Assembly: GCA_009842205.1 (NCBI GenBank)
Contig: VYFX01000066.1
Location: 1 to 42,023 of the forward strand
Source of the DNA: Paracoccaceae bacterium
GTDB taxonomy: Bacteria; Pseudomonadota; Alphaproteobacteria; Rhodobacterales; Rhodobacteraceae
Direction of reading: 5' to 3'
Length of the DNA: 42,023 nucleotides
Shown: one piece after another, positions 34,174-42,023 of the stretch
Layout: every line of letters starts with the position of its first letter
How positions within the stretch are numbered: position 1 is the first letter of the stretch
Notes under the pieces: model-generated
The model's database searches: none
The model's input: only the letters and a program-made list of their open reading frames with translations
Told to the model about the DNA's origin: nothing
Program-made: the position numbers and the translations under genes

Positions 34174-35715
34174 ATGAATACCTCTGTTCTATTTGATATT
34201 CCGCAACAGGAAACTGCCAATCCGCTTTCAGACGATACCATTCCACAAAGTCTGGTTCATGAAAAGGCCCTGATTTCAGCCCTGTTGTTCAACAATGAAA
34301 TCTACACGGAAATTTCCAAGATCATTCAACCAGAGCACTTTTATTTCCCAGTCAATAGAATCATTTTCGAAAAAATCGTTCAATTGATTCAACAGTATCG
34401 ACTGGCCTCCCATACAACACTCTGGCCATATATCCAGAACGAAGTCGAAGTAGCCGAATCTGGAGGCAGGGATTATCTCAAGGAGTTGATCGCAGTCAAT
34501 ATTGCCCCATCAAAAGCCCATGCCTATGCCAGGGAAATTCGTGAACTTGCAATACGAAGGGGCATAATTAACGTTGGAAATGATTTAACGACCCAAGCTG
34601 TTGATCAACAAGTCGACAATCCTACCTCTGACATCATCAATGATGCTGAAAGCAAATTGTATCAATTAAGGAATTTTGGGCGAGAGCAATCGGATTTTCA
34701 GGACTTTTCAAAGCATTTGATTGCAACAATTGAACGTGCCAAGATTGCCACCGAGAATGAAGATGAAATCTCAGGCCTTTCAACCGGGTTGATTGATCTG
34801 GATTCTCATCTTGGAGGGCTACAGCCATCCGATTTGATTATCATTGCCGGACGGCCAGGCATGGGTAAAACAGCTTTGGCCACAAACATAGCCTATTCTG
34901 TCGCAAAAAATTTTAAGGATCCTTCCAAAATTCAGAAATCTGACCCTCTAGGAGGAAAAGTGGCAATATTTTCACTCGAAATGTCCGGTGAACAGTTGGC
35001 ATCCAGAATTTTAGCCGAGGTTTCTGAAGTACCAGCCACAAAAATCAGGAAAAACCAGATTGGAAAGGCAGAGTTTGAAAAATACGCCAAGGCATCCATG
35101 GACCTGGTCAAGCTACCTTTATATATTGATGATACGGCTGGCTTAACCATCGCTGACATATCCCTCCGATGCAACAGGCTTCATCGCAAAATCGGTGGAT
35201 TGGGTTTATTGGTCGTCGATTATATCCAACTTATACAGGGGATGAACAAAAAGGAAAACAGAACCCTGGAAATTGCAGAAATTACTGGTGGCCTCAAGAA
35301 AATTGCCAAGGATTTGAATATTCCGGTTATTGGTGTGTCCCAACTTTCACGATCCATCGAAACAAGAGAAGACAAAAGACCTCAGATGAGTGATCTCAGG
35401 GATTCAGGTTCAATCGAACAGGATGCCGATTTGGTTATGTTTGTATATCGTGAGGAATATTACCTTAAGCGGTCAGAACCACCTCAGGAAGAGGAAAAGA
35501 AGTATGAATCCTGGAAAGCCAAGATGAATAAGTACAGCAATACTGCCGAAATTATTATTGATAAAAACCGTCATGGGCCCGTTGGATCAATAAGCACCAC
35601 TTTCAATGGCAGATTGACCAAATTCGGAAATCTGGCAGAATCTTCCCAAGTTGCTGGTGAACATGAAATTTCAACAGAAGATCCCTACTATCCTCCATAT
35701 TCACCAGCGATATAA
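34174..35715 (+). CDS. dnaB: replicative DNA helicase DnaB
   Basis: Hexameric helicase of the replication fork, 513 residues, a normal length. The N-terminal DnaB domain covers about 25-125, then a linker, and the RecA-like ATPase core follows with Walker A GRPGMGKTA (226-234), Walker B LLVVDYIQLIQG, the LSRSIETREDKRP loop and the SGSIEQDADLVMF block. No intein is present. The ATG follows a weak ribosome site (AAGAAG). It opens the dnaB-alr-mlaEF run. Confidence 0.96.
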   Translation: MNTSVLFDIPQQETANPLSDDTIPQSLVHEKALISALLFNNEIYTEISKIIQPEHFYFPVNRIIFEKIVQLIQQYRLASHTTLWPYIQNEVEVAESGGRDYLKELIAVNIAPSKAHAYAREIRELAIRRGIINVGNDLTTQAVDQQVDNPTSDIINDAESKLYQLRNFGREQSDFQDFSKHLIATIERAKIATENEDEISGLSTGLIDLDSHLGGLQPSDLIIIAGRPGMGKTALATNIAYSVAKNFKDPSKIQKSDPLGGKVAIFSLEMSGEQLASRILAEVSEVPATKIRKNQIGKAEFEKYAKASMDLVKLPLYIDDTAGLTIADISLRCNRLHRKIGGLGLLVVDYIQLIQGMNKKENRTLEIAEITGGLKKIAKDLNIPVIGVSQLSRSIETREDKRPQMSDLRDSGSIEQDADLVMFVYREEYYLKRSEPPQEEEKKYESWKAKMNKYSNTAEIIIDKNRHGPVGSISTTFNGRLTKFGNLAESSQVAGEHEISTEDPYYPPYSPAI

Positions 35716-35734
35716 ACCCAACAATTATCAATTC

Positions 35735-35765
35735 TTGACTTAATGACTTGTGTTTAGGGTATAAG
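35735..35765 (+). promoter_or_regulatory. possible promoter of alr
   Basis: TTGACT (35735-35740) and TATAAG (35760-35765) separated by 19 bases, in the 111-base gap between dnaB and alr. Spacing is longer than ideal. Confidence 0.25.
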
Positions 35766-35826
35766 CGGTAGGTATTATGCCTAAATTTCATTTGGGTAAA
35801 ATTAAGATAGTTAAATTGGAAAATCC

Positions 35827-36867
35827 TTGGCACAGTCAATCTTAACAATCAATCTTAAATCTATAGCCGAAAACTGGCACAGGTTGGACAGGTTAAGCCC
35901 GCCATCGGTTGAAACAGGTGCTGTCCTTAAAGCAAACAGTTATGGTTTGGGAATTGGGGAAGTTGCCCCCTATCTGGAAAAAACCGGTGTGAAATCTTTT
36001 TTCGTTGCCCTAGCCGAAGAGGGTAAGGAACTCAGAAAGCATGTTTCAAACAAAACAAGGATATTTGTGCTATCAGGTTATATGAAGGGTGACAGGCAAC
36101 TAATAAAGAAGATGAATTTAATACCTGTCATTGTAACCCCTGAACAGTTTTTGCGATTTGTGGAAGACCTGCCCAGCCATAAATTCGGTATTCAGATTGA
36201 TACTGGCATGAACCGCTTGGGAATGGAGCCAGAACATTTTCTTGAGCTAAAGGATAAAATAGTTTCACTTGAGCCTGAACTCATCATGAGTCACCTTGGT
36301 TGCGCTGATGAAGAAGACCAGACCATGACCAGAACGCAATTGCAGAATTTTCATGATCTGACAAGGGGTATAAAGGCACCATTGTCCCTTTCAGCAACGG
36401 GAGGTATGATGTTGGGAAACGATTATTTCTTTGATGTATGCCGCCCTGGAATTGGTTTGTTTGGTGGACTTCCATTCAAGGATGGGGTCCCGGTACTGTC
36501 ATTGAAAATACCTGTTATACAGGTTCAAAAGGTATACAAGGGTGAGGGGATCGGCTATAATCGGGCCTGGATTGCACCCCGAGATACCACTTTGGCTACT
36601 GTAGCGGCAGGTTACGCGGATGGTTTGATCAGAAGTTTGAGTAATAATTCCCTGATGTATGCCAATAACACCCCTTGCCCTGTGGTTGGCAGGGTTTCGA
36701 TGGATCTCATTACAGTTGATGTTTCTGGTTTACAGGAAGTACCTGAATATTTAGAATTCATGGGACTTACCCAAGGATTGGATGATTTAGCAAGGCAAGC
36801 GTCGACAATTGGACATGAAGTATTGACTGCCATTGGTCAAAGATACAAAAAGGTTTATGTGCATTAG
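35827..36867 (+). CDS. alr: alanine racemase
   Basis: PLP enzyme of 346 residues making D-alanine for peptidoglycan. The PLP lysine is Lys35 in AVLKANSYGLG; the opposite-face tyrosine lies in GYNRAW (about residue 243, GYGR in most homologues). The RxGIxLFG block (CRPGIGLFG) and the end VSMDLITVDVS are present. It starts at TTG 35827, with GGAAAA ahead; no ATG fits. It stands between dnaB and mlaE, as in related alphaproteobacteria. Confidence 0.94.
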   Translation: MAQSILTINLKSIAENWHRLDRLSPPSVETGAVLKANSYGLGIGEVAPYLEKTGVKSFFVALAEEGKELRKHVSNKTRIFVLSGYMKGDRQLIKKMNLIPVIVTPEQFLRFVEDLPSHKFGIQIDTGMNRLGMEPEHFLELKDKIVSLEPELIMSHLGCADEEDQTMTRTQLQNFHDLTRGIKAPLSLSATGGMMLGNDYFFDVCRPGIGLFGGLPFKDGVPVLSLKIPVIQVQKVYKGEGIGYNRAWIAPRDTTLATVAAGYADGLIRSLSNNSLMYANNTPCPVVGRVSMDLITVDVSGLQEVPEYLEFMGLTQGLDDLARQASTIGHEVLTAIGQRYKKVYVH

Positions 36868-36918
36868 CTATTTAATTGATCATATCCGTTCGGCAGTAAT
36901 TTTGCCTTAAGTCCGAAT

Positions 36919-37698
36919 ATGTCACTGGTCTTTTCATTTTTGGCTTCCATAGGACGAGGAACCCTTCATATTTTTGAAGAGGTAGGTAACCTCACCTTTT
37001 TCATCATTTCAACCATAGGCAATCTTTTTAAAAGCCCCTTTTATTTCAAGGAATTTCTGCGGTCAGTGGTATCGATCGGCTTTTTCAGCTTGCCGGTCAT
37101 CGGTTTGACTGCCTTGTTTACAGGTGGTGCCTTGGCCCTGCAAATTTATTCGGGAGGTTCCAGGTTCAACTCTGAATCAGCCGTTCCAGCAATCGTTTCC
37201 ATTGGAATGGTGAGAGAGTTGGGACCCGTTCTATGTGGCTTGATGATTGCTGGCAGGGTCGGTTCCGCAATAGCGGCAGAAATAGGAACTATGAAGGTTT
37301 CAGATCAACTTGATGCCCTTGTTACCCTTTCAACCAATCCCAAGCAGTATTTGGTAATTCCCAGGGTTGCAGCGGCCACACTTGTTCTTCCTGTCCTTAC
37401 CGGTGTGGGAGATATATTGGGTATAATGGGAGGTTTTCTGGTTGGTACCCTGAAATTGGACTTTTCTTCCCAGACCTATTTGAATCAGGCTGTACAATTT
37501 TTGGAAACGGCAGATGTTGTATCCGGTTTGGTCAAGGGTGCCGTATTTGGTTTCATCGTTGCAACCGTAGGATGTTATTGCGGTTTCAGGTCGGGTATGG
37601 GCGCTCGCGGTGTGGGCAAGGCAACCACCCAAGCTGTAGCACTTTCATCCATTTTGATCATTGCTTCCAATTTTGTCCTTACAGAAATATTCTTTTAA
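36919..37698 (+). CDS. mlaE: phospholipid-transport permease MlaE
   Basis: A 259-residue inner-membrane permease with five to six helices, of the MlaE family that moves phospholipids between inner and outer membrane with MlaF, B and D. Family blocks: TGGALALQIY, MVRELGPVLCGLMIAGRVGSA, and TNPKQYLVIPRVAA. The start has weak ribosome signals. mlaF follows one base after the stop. mlaD and mlaB are not here. Confidence 0.93.
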   Translation: MSLVFSFLASIGRGTLHIFEEVGNLTFFIISTIGNLFKSPFYFKEFLRSVVSIGFFSLPVIGLTALFTGGALALQIYSGGSRFNSESAVPAIVSIGMVRELGPVLCGLMIAGRVGSAIAAEIGTMKVSDQLDALVTLSTNPKQYLVIPRVAAATLVLPVLTGVGDILGIMGGFLVGTLKLDFSSQTYLNQAVQFLETADVVSGLVKGAVFGFIVATVGCYCGFRSGMGARGVGKATTQAVALSSILIIASNFVLTEIFF

Positions 37699-37699
37699 A

Positions 37700-38452
37700 G
37701 TGTCCAAGCCCTTAATCCAACTACAGGAAATTTCAAAATCCTTTGGGGAAAACCATGTTTTGAAGAAACTGGACCTGACAATCAATGTAGGTGAGAGTGT
37801 TGCGCTTATCGGAGGTTCCGGTACTGGTAAATCCGTAGCCCTGAAAATTATCCTGGGACTTTATCACCCTGATTCGGGCCATGTTCTCATAAATGGCGAA
37901 CGATCAAAACCACCGTTTGAAGGATTCCTGTCGCAGATCGGAATGTTGTTTCAGGGGGGAGCTTTGTTTGATTCACTCCCCGTTTGGAAGAATGTCGCCT
38001 TTAAACTCCTTAGAGACAGAAAAAAATACAGTGTTGGTGAAGCAAGAAAAATTGCCGAGGAAAAACTTGAAAGGGTTGGTCTGGGGAGTGAAGTTGCAGA
38101 TCTGTATCCAGCTGAACTGTCCGGAGGCATGCAAAAAAGGGCTGGCTTGGCAAGGGCCATTGCAGACAGTCCAAAAATCCTGTTTTTTGATGAACCCACT
38201 ACCGGATTGGACCCGATAAGGGCAGCAAACATCAGTGCCCTGATCAGGGAAATTGTCGATGAGAATTCGGCAACAGCATTAACGGTCTCACACGACATGA
38301 CTTGTGTCAAGCAGATTGCAGACAAGGTGCATTTCTTGAAAGGTGGTAATATTGCTTGGTCTGGTACGGAAACGGAGTTTGAACATATCAGTGAAGGAAC
38401 GATTTATCACTTTGTAAAGGGGCTCCCCGATCCGACCGAAGTAGAAAGCTGA
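37700..38452 (+). CDS. mlaF: phospholipid-transport ATPase MlaF
   Basis: ABC ATPase of about 250 residues. Walker A GGSGTGKSV, Q-loop FQGGALFDSL (the MlaF form), signature LSGGMQKRAGLARAI, Walker B ILFFDEPTTGLDP and switch His VSHD are all present. I start at the GTG at 37700, one base after the mlaE stop; an upstream TTG would overlap mlaE by 38 bases. There is no clear Shine-Dalgarno sequence, so translation is probably coupled. Confidence 0.93.
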   Translation: MSKPLIQLQEISKSFGENHVLKKLDLTINVGESVALIGGSGTGKSVALKIILGLYHPDSGHVLINGERSKPPFEGFLSQIGMLFQGGALFDSLPVWKNVAFKLLRDRKKYSVGEARKIAEEKLERVGLGSEVADLYPAELSGGMQKRAGLARAIADSPKILFFDEPTTGLDPIRAANISALIREIVDENSATALTVSHDMTCVKQIADKVHFLKGGNIAWSGTETEFEHISEGTIYHFVKGLPDPTEVES

Positions 38453-38596
38453 AAGCATCGGATACCTTGGGATTGGAGGGGCAACTTTTTTTTGTTTCAA
38501 CAAATTTTATATTATGTTATGTTTTTACAAACTTATTCGAGTAGATAGAGCAGTATATTTTTTCCAAAAGATCAGACATAACTCCTGGTTAACTGC

Positions 38597-39226
38597 ATGA
38601 GTAGTTTAAATTATTTTGATATATTCGCGTTGGTGCTGGTACTTGTCTCAGGTGCATTTGCCTACTCAAGAGGATTTGCAAGAGAGGTAATGTCGATCCT
38701 CGGGTGGGTCGTTTCAGCACTGGTTGCCTACCTTGCTGCTCCTCTGGTTGCTCCCCTTATGAATTCCATACCTTATCTCGGGAATATCGTCGAGCACAGT
38801 TGTGAACTGGGTATACTTGGAGCTTTTGCAATTACTTTTGCCTTGGCATTGATTGTTTCATCATTCATCAACAGCGTGGTAGTTTCGGTAACCAAACTAC
38901 CAGGAATCAACATATTCAACAGGACACTTGGACTTTTGTTTGGTGTTTTGCGCGGAGGTTTCATTCTTACCATTATACTCTTGGCTGTTGACACGGTATT
39001 ACCTACAGGTGGAATGTTCGATGTAATCACCCAATCCAATTCAGCTGAGATTTTTCAATATTCCAAAAACCTGATGAAAGAAAATATTCCGAATGAAACA
39101 CCTGATTGGGTCACTTATGTTTACCAGAACCTCATGGCTTCCTGTAATGTCATTGAAACGGCTGTAGATACCGCCAGTGAAGTACTCACTGATGACTTAA
39201 CTTCCGATGAATTGCCCCAGGAATAA
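38597..39226 (+). CDS. cvpA: CvpA family membrane protein
   Basis: A 209-residue protein with four predicted helices in the first ~150 residues (YFDIFALVLVLVSGAFAYSRG start, GWVVSALVAYLAAP, NRTLGLLFGVLRGG), the CvpA/colicin V production family, followed by a hydrophilic acidic tail. Its function is poorly known. It usually precedes purF, which is absent here, as is the radA gene that often lies between mlaF and cvpA in related genomes. Confidence 0.9.
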   Translation: MSSLNYFDIFALVLVLVSGAFAYSRGFAREVMSILGWVVSALVAYLAAPLVAPLMNSIPYLGNIVEHSCELGILGAFAITFALALIVSSFINSVVVSVTKLPGINIFNRTLGLLFGVLRGGFILTIILLAVDTVLPTGGMFDVITQSNSAEIFQYSKNLMKENIPNETPDWVTYVYQNLMASCNVIETAVDTASEVLTDDLTSDELPQE

Positions 39227-39268
39227 TTTCTCCTTCATTCATAATTCTTCAACCAAGGAAATTGAACA

Positions 39269-39931
39269 ATGATAACCCAAGCGGGTAATGAAGGAATTGC
39301 ATTGGTCACTGGCGCTTCAAGAGGTCTTGGAGCATCAATATCGTTATTGCTTGCCGAGAAGGGTTATACGATTATCACGGTTGCCAGAACAGTTGGTGGC
39401 TTGGAAGAACTGGATGACAGGATTAGGGAAAGGGGAGGTAATTCTTTCCTGTGTGTATTGGATATAACGAATGACAGTGAAGTACAGGCTGCCTGTCAAA
39501 CCATATACTCGAAATTTGGCCAAATTGACTTGTGGATTCATACCGCCATCAATCCGGCCCCTCTCAATCTGACTCATCAAATTGAGCAAAAAAACCTTAA
39601 ACGATCTGTTGGCGTGAACATATTGGCAACCAGTCATCTCATCAATTGTGTTCATCCATTGCTCAGGAAAACCGGTCAGGCTGTCTTCCTCGATGACCCA
39701 AGATTGAGCAAAAAATTCATGGGAATTTACGGCAGCACCAAACGGGCACAAATCGAATTGGCCAGAGCATGGTGTTTGGAAACCGCCAATCTGGGACCCA
39801 AGGTAATAATCCATACTCCATCAGAAATGTATACCAAGACCACCCTGACCTTTTTTCCCGGGATCAGGGAAACCGACATATCAACACCTGATGATGAAGC
39901 AAGAAAGCTGATTGATACGATTTTTTCCTGA
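39269..39931 (+). CDS. short-chain dehydrogenase/reductase
   Basis: A 220-residue SDR. The NAD(P)-binding motif TGASRGLG lies near residue 14-21, the catalytic YxxxK is YGSTK near 158-162 and the DxTND-type strand is LDITND. The usual catalytic Ser stretch before the Tyr (VFLDDPRLSKKF) is unusual, so activity needs testing. Substrate unknown. It ends 22 bases from the convergent der gene. Confidence 0.85.
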   Translation: MITQAGNEGIALVTGASRGLGASISLLLAEKGYTIITVARTVGGLEELDDRIRERGGNSFLCVLDITNDSEVQAACQTIYSKFGQIDLWIHTAINPAPLNLTHQIEQKNLKRSVGVNILATSHLINCVHPLLRKTGQAVFLDDPRLSKKFMGIYGSTKRAQIELARAWCLETANLGPKVIIHTPSEMYTKTTLTFFPGIRETDISTPDDEARKLIDTIFS

Positions 39932-39954
39932 TTTGATCAGGTTGGGTGTTACCC
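39927..39954. other. hairpins in the SDR/der convergent gap
   Basis: Inverted repeat CCTGAT/ATCAGG with a three-base loop (39927-39941) and GGGT/ACCC (39944-39954). A T run lies before rather than behind the first one on the plus strand, so it is not a standard terminator, but may still stop converging transcripts. Confidence 0.3.
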
Positions 39955-41318
39955 TAGTGATTTCTCAGCAGCAATCTGATAGGGGTTCCCCGCAGGTTGA
40001 ATCTGTTTCGCAAGCCGTTAATCAGATACCTTTTGTAACTTGTTGGCAGGGCCTTGGGCTTGCTGCATTTCAGGACAAAAGTTGGTGGCCGGTTATTGAT
40101 TTGAGAAATGAACCGCAGCTTTATCCTCAATCCTGCAACAGCGGGAGGTGGATGCTTGTACACCATGTGTTCCAGCCATTTGTTCAACTCCCCGGTTGAA
40201 ACCCTGTAATTCCAAATCTCGTGAATGTTTCTGACTTCTCGTAATAATGAATTCAAGCCCCTCTTATAGAGGGCAGAAACACAAATCAGCTTGATCCCCT
40301 TCAATTGGGGCTGGGATTTTTCGATTTTATGATGCAATTCCCTTTGCCTAGCTCTCTTGTCCTTAACCAAGTCCCATTTGTTAATGGCAATTACCACTCC
40401 CCTACCCTCTCTTTCGGCCATGTCGGCTAATCGAAGGTCCTGGGTATCAAGGGGGCTTGTTGCATCAATCAGAACGATGACGATTTCGGAAAACCTGATT
40501 GCCCTTAACCCCTCGGAAACGGATTCTTTTTCTATGTCATCAACAACCCTGCTTTTTCGTCGCATGCCTGCCGTATCATAAATCTCCACTTCTGTACCTT
40601 CCCACTTGGTCTTGATGGAAATGGCATCCCTGGTAATTCCAGGGGTTGCCCCAGTGAGCAATCTTTCATCACCAACGATCTGATTGATCAGTGATGATTT
40701 ACCGGCATTGGGCCTTCCGATTACGGCTATCCTTAATGGTTTGGTATTATCCAATACCGCACCATCCCACTCATTTTCCTCAGTGGCCTCGGGCAAGACC
40801 CTTACATCTTCCTCAAAAGGGAAGGAGTGCATGCATTGCTGGATTTGGTCCAGAAGATTGCTTATTCCTGTACCGTGTTCGGCCGAAATGTAAACCGGTT
40901 CTCCCCACCCCAATCGGCGAACATCTGCCTCAAAGCAATCATGAATCCTACTTTCGGACTTGTTGGCAACCAAGATGACAGGAAGGCTCTGCTTTCGCAG
41001 GCGTTGGGAAATTTCAAGATCAACAGGCAGTATTCCAGTCCGGGCATCAACCGTGAACAGCAAAGCTGTGGAATTTTCCAGGGCCTTGCGAGTCATGCGA
41101 AAAATATTTTCATCCAGCTCGCTCTCCGGGCGGGTATCCCAACCAGCGGTGTCAATAACCTTGAATGACATTCCATGTGCAACAGATCTGCCCTCCTGGA
41201 AATCCCGTGTTACCCCAGGAGAATTATTGACGATCGCGGTTCTCTTCCCCACCAGGCGATTGAACAACGTCGACTTGCCGACATTTGGTCGTCCGACAAT
41301 TGAAAGGCTTATGGCCAT
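39954..41318 (-). CDS. der: GTPase Der (EngA), ribosome assembly
   Basis: Double-GTPase of 454 residues for 50S ribosome assembly. First G domain: GRPNVGKST at 9-17, DTAGW, NKSE at 119-122. Second: GRPNAGKSS at 201-209, DTAGMRRKS, NKWD. A C-terminal KH-like domain (RIKLRFISQINNRPPTFVLKC) ends the protein. The start ATG is clear. It sits downstream of the beta-propeller gene, the bamB-der pairing of many proteobacteria. Confidence 0.96.
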   Translation of the reverse strand: MAISLSIVGRPNVGKSTLFNRLVGKRTAIVNNSPGVTRDFQEGRSVAHGMSFKVIDTAGWDTRPESELDENIFRMTRKALENSTALLFTVDARTGILPVDLEISQRLRKQSLPVILVANKSESRIHDCFEADVRRLGWGEPVYISAEHGTGISNLLDQIQQCMHSFPFEEDVRVLPEATEENEWDGAVLDNTKPLRIAVIGRPNAGKSSLINQIVGDERLLTGATPGITRDAISIKTKWEGTEVEIYDTAGMRRKSRVVDDIEKESVSEGLRAIRFSEIVIVLIDATSPLDTQDLRLADMAEREGRGVVIAINKWDLVKDKRARQRELHHKIEKSQPQLKGIKLICVSALYKRGLNSLLREVRNIHEIWNYRVSTGELNKWLEHMVYKHPPPAVAGLRIKLRFISQINNRPPTFVLKCSKPKALPTSYKRYLINGLRNRFNLRGTPIRLLLRNH

Positions 41319-41582
41319 GAGATTAAACTTCTGTATCTTTGATCTGGGGATTCATTTAGTACTTGTAAAACCAATTGATAACCAATCAAATGTGGAAGTT
41401 GGCATATAGGCTCCAATTTCAAGCACATCCGGGCAGGGTACCAAGGCGTCAATCACGATAAGTGGTATACTGTTTGATAGAAAATATAATCAGAGGTGAT
41501 TAGCAAGCAGCCATATTGTCCTTATTTCCGAAACTGTCCGAAAAGTTATCCTTATAGTGCTTGGTACAATATCCCAAGATTG
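41319..41582. other. intergenic region between beta-propeller gene and der
   Basis: 264 bases. On the minus strand it carries two near-copies of an ATAAGGA...TTTCGGA pattern (about 41505-41560) and a 4-codon frame behind AAGGACA. No RNA or gene recognised. Confidence 0.35.
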
Positions 41583-42023
41583 CTAATTCAGGGCGTAAAG
41601 GATTCCGCTGGATGTCTTCAGATACATCGTTCGGTTAACAACAATTGGTGCTGAAGTTGCGCCTCCCGGAATAGCAATCGTCCTTGCGACCTCTCCAGTT
41701 TCAGGATTGAAAAAGCGGATCAAGCCATCACTGGAAGCGACCACCAATTCACCTCCAACAAGCAATGGCCCAAAATGGGCAAAAACCTCTTTTCTTCTTC
41801 TGGGCTTGTCTGCCTTGAAGGAAGGAAGATCGGTAGCCCAGATTCTCAAACCGGTTGCTGCATCGAGCCTGACCAATTCAAAATTATCCGTAACCAGGAA
41901 TACTGAATCTCCTGCCGGAAGAGGCGGGTTGTATGAACCATCAGGTGCCAGCCATCTGGTGTTCCCGCTGGATGGATTCAGGGCAGCGGTACTGCCACTT
42001 TGATTGGCCAGATAAATCTGATT
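41583..42023 (-). CDS. bamB: BamB-like PQQ beta-propeller protein, C-terminal part
   Basis: The frame stays open to the right edge of the window, so only the last ~146 residues are seen; the start is outside. Repeats of the PQQ type are visible (NPSSGNTRWLAP, RLDAATGLRIWATD, NPETGEVARTI), blades of a propeller of the BamB/YfgL kind, the outer-membrane-assembly lipoprotein. Position directly upstream of der supports BamB. A different PQQ-repeat protein cannot be excluded without the N-terminus. Confidence 0.75.
   Translation of the reverse strand, partial: NQIYLANQSGSTAALNPSSGNTRWLAPDGSYNPPLPAGDSVFLVTDNFELVRLDAATGLRIWATDLPSFKADKPRRRKEVFAHFGPLLVGGELVVASSDGLIRFFNPETGEVARTIAIPGGATSAPIVVNRTMYLKTSSGILYALN

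Noticed and set aside
39927-39941. CCTGAT/ATCAGG hairpin as a der or SDR terminator
   Set aside because: The T run lies on the wrong side for both transcripts; kept only as a structural note.
41319-41582. Possible leader peptide (ATG GCT GCT TGC TAA) before der
   Set aside because: Four codons behind AAGGACA with no regulatory codons or paired hairpins; nothing supports attenuation.

Overview
The window looks like chromosomal DNA of an alphaproteobacterium, most likely a moderately A+T-rich marine lineage. I infer this from the aconitase/ccmABCDG cluster, the pyrC-pyrE-dnaB-alr-mlaEF-cvpA-SDR run and the der/bamB-type pair, an order I associate with Rhodobacterales-like genomes. The taxonomy is inference from gene content only.

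Layout. (1) 1-2968: a visibly A+T-richer two-gene module, the 3' end of a metallophosphoesterase gene overlapping an Hsp90/GHKL-type ATPase gene. It is followed by tRNA-Thr(UGU) and a decayed second tRNA (3254-3474) and looks like the edge of a genomic island. (2) 3536-6151 (-): an orphan two-domain Fe(III)-type ABC permease and an alpha/beta hydrolase. (3) 6322-10183 (+): thrS, infC with an apparent AUA start codon, and a thiolase. (4) 10172-11943 (-): a DMT-family exporter and an LpxL-like acyltransferase. (5) 12110-15297 (+): an HpaB-type flavin monooxygenase, a flavin reductase fused to RidA, and a DUF1028 protein, a compact catabolic operon of unknown substrate. (6) 15646-16318 (+): a MntA/HepT toxin-antitoxin pair. 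(7) 22578 down to 16382 (-): potA-potB-potC-potD plus a trimethylamine-dehydrogenase-like flavoenzyme, a joint uptake and oxidation unit for an amine. (8) 22994-25137 (+): a second A+T-rich two-gene module, an RNase J-like metallo-beta-lactamase protein plus a PD-(D/E)XK nuclease-like protein, with its own putative regulatory region. (9) 26045-25287 and 28910-26211 (-): a secreted DUF1223 protein and acnA. (10) 29104-31875 (+): ccmABCDG cytochrome c maturation genes, including a 46-residue ccmD. (11) 31939-39931 (+): pyrC, pyrE, terminator, dnaB, alr, mlaE, mlaF, cvpA, SDR. (12) 41318-39954 and 42023-41583 (-): der and the 3' end of a BamB-like beta-propeller gene.

The best candidates for undescribed biology are the two A+T-rich modules (phosphoesterase + Hsp90-like ATPase; MBL nuclease + PD-(D/E)XK nuclease), both plausible genome-defence systems, then the reductase-RidA fusion operon and the Pot transporter coupled to a TMADH relative with a remodelled amine pocket. 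No function beyond family level is proven here; no database search was possible.
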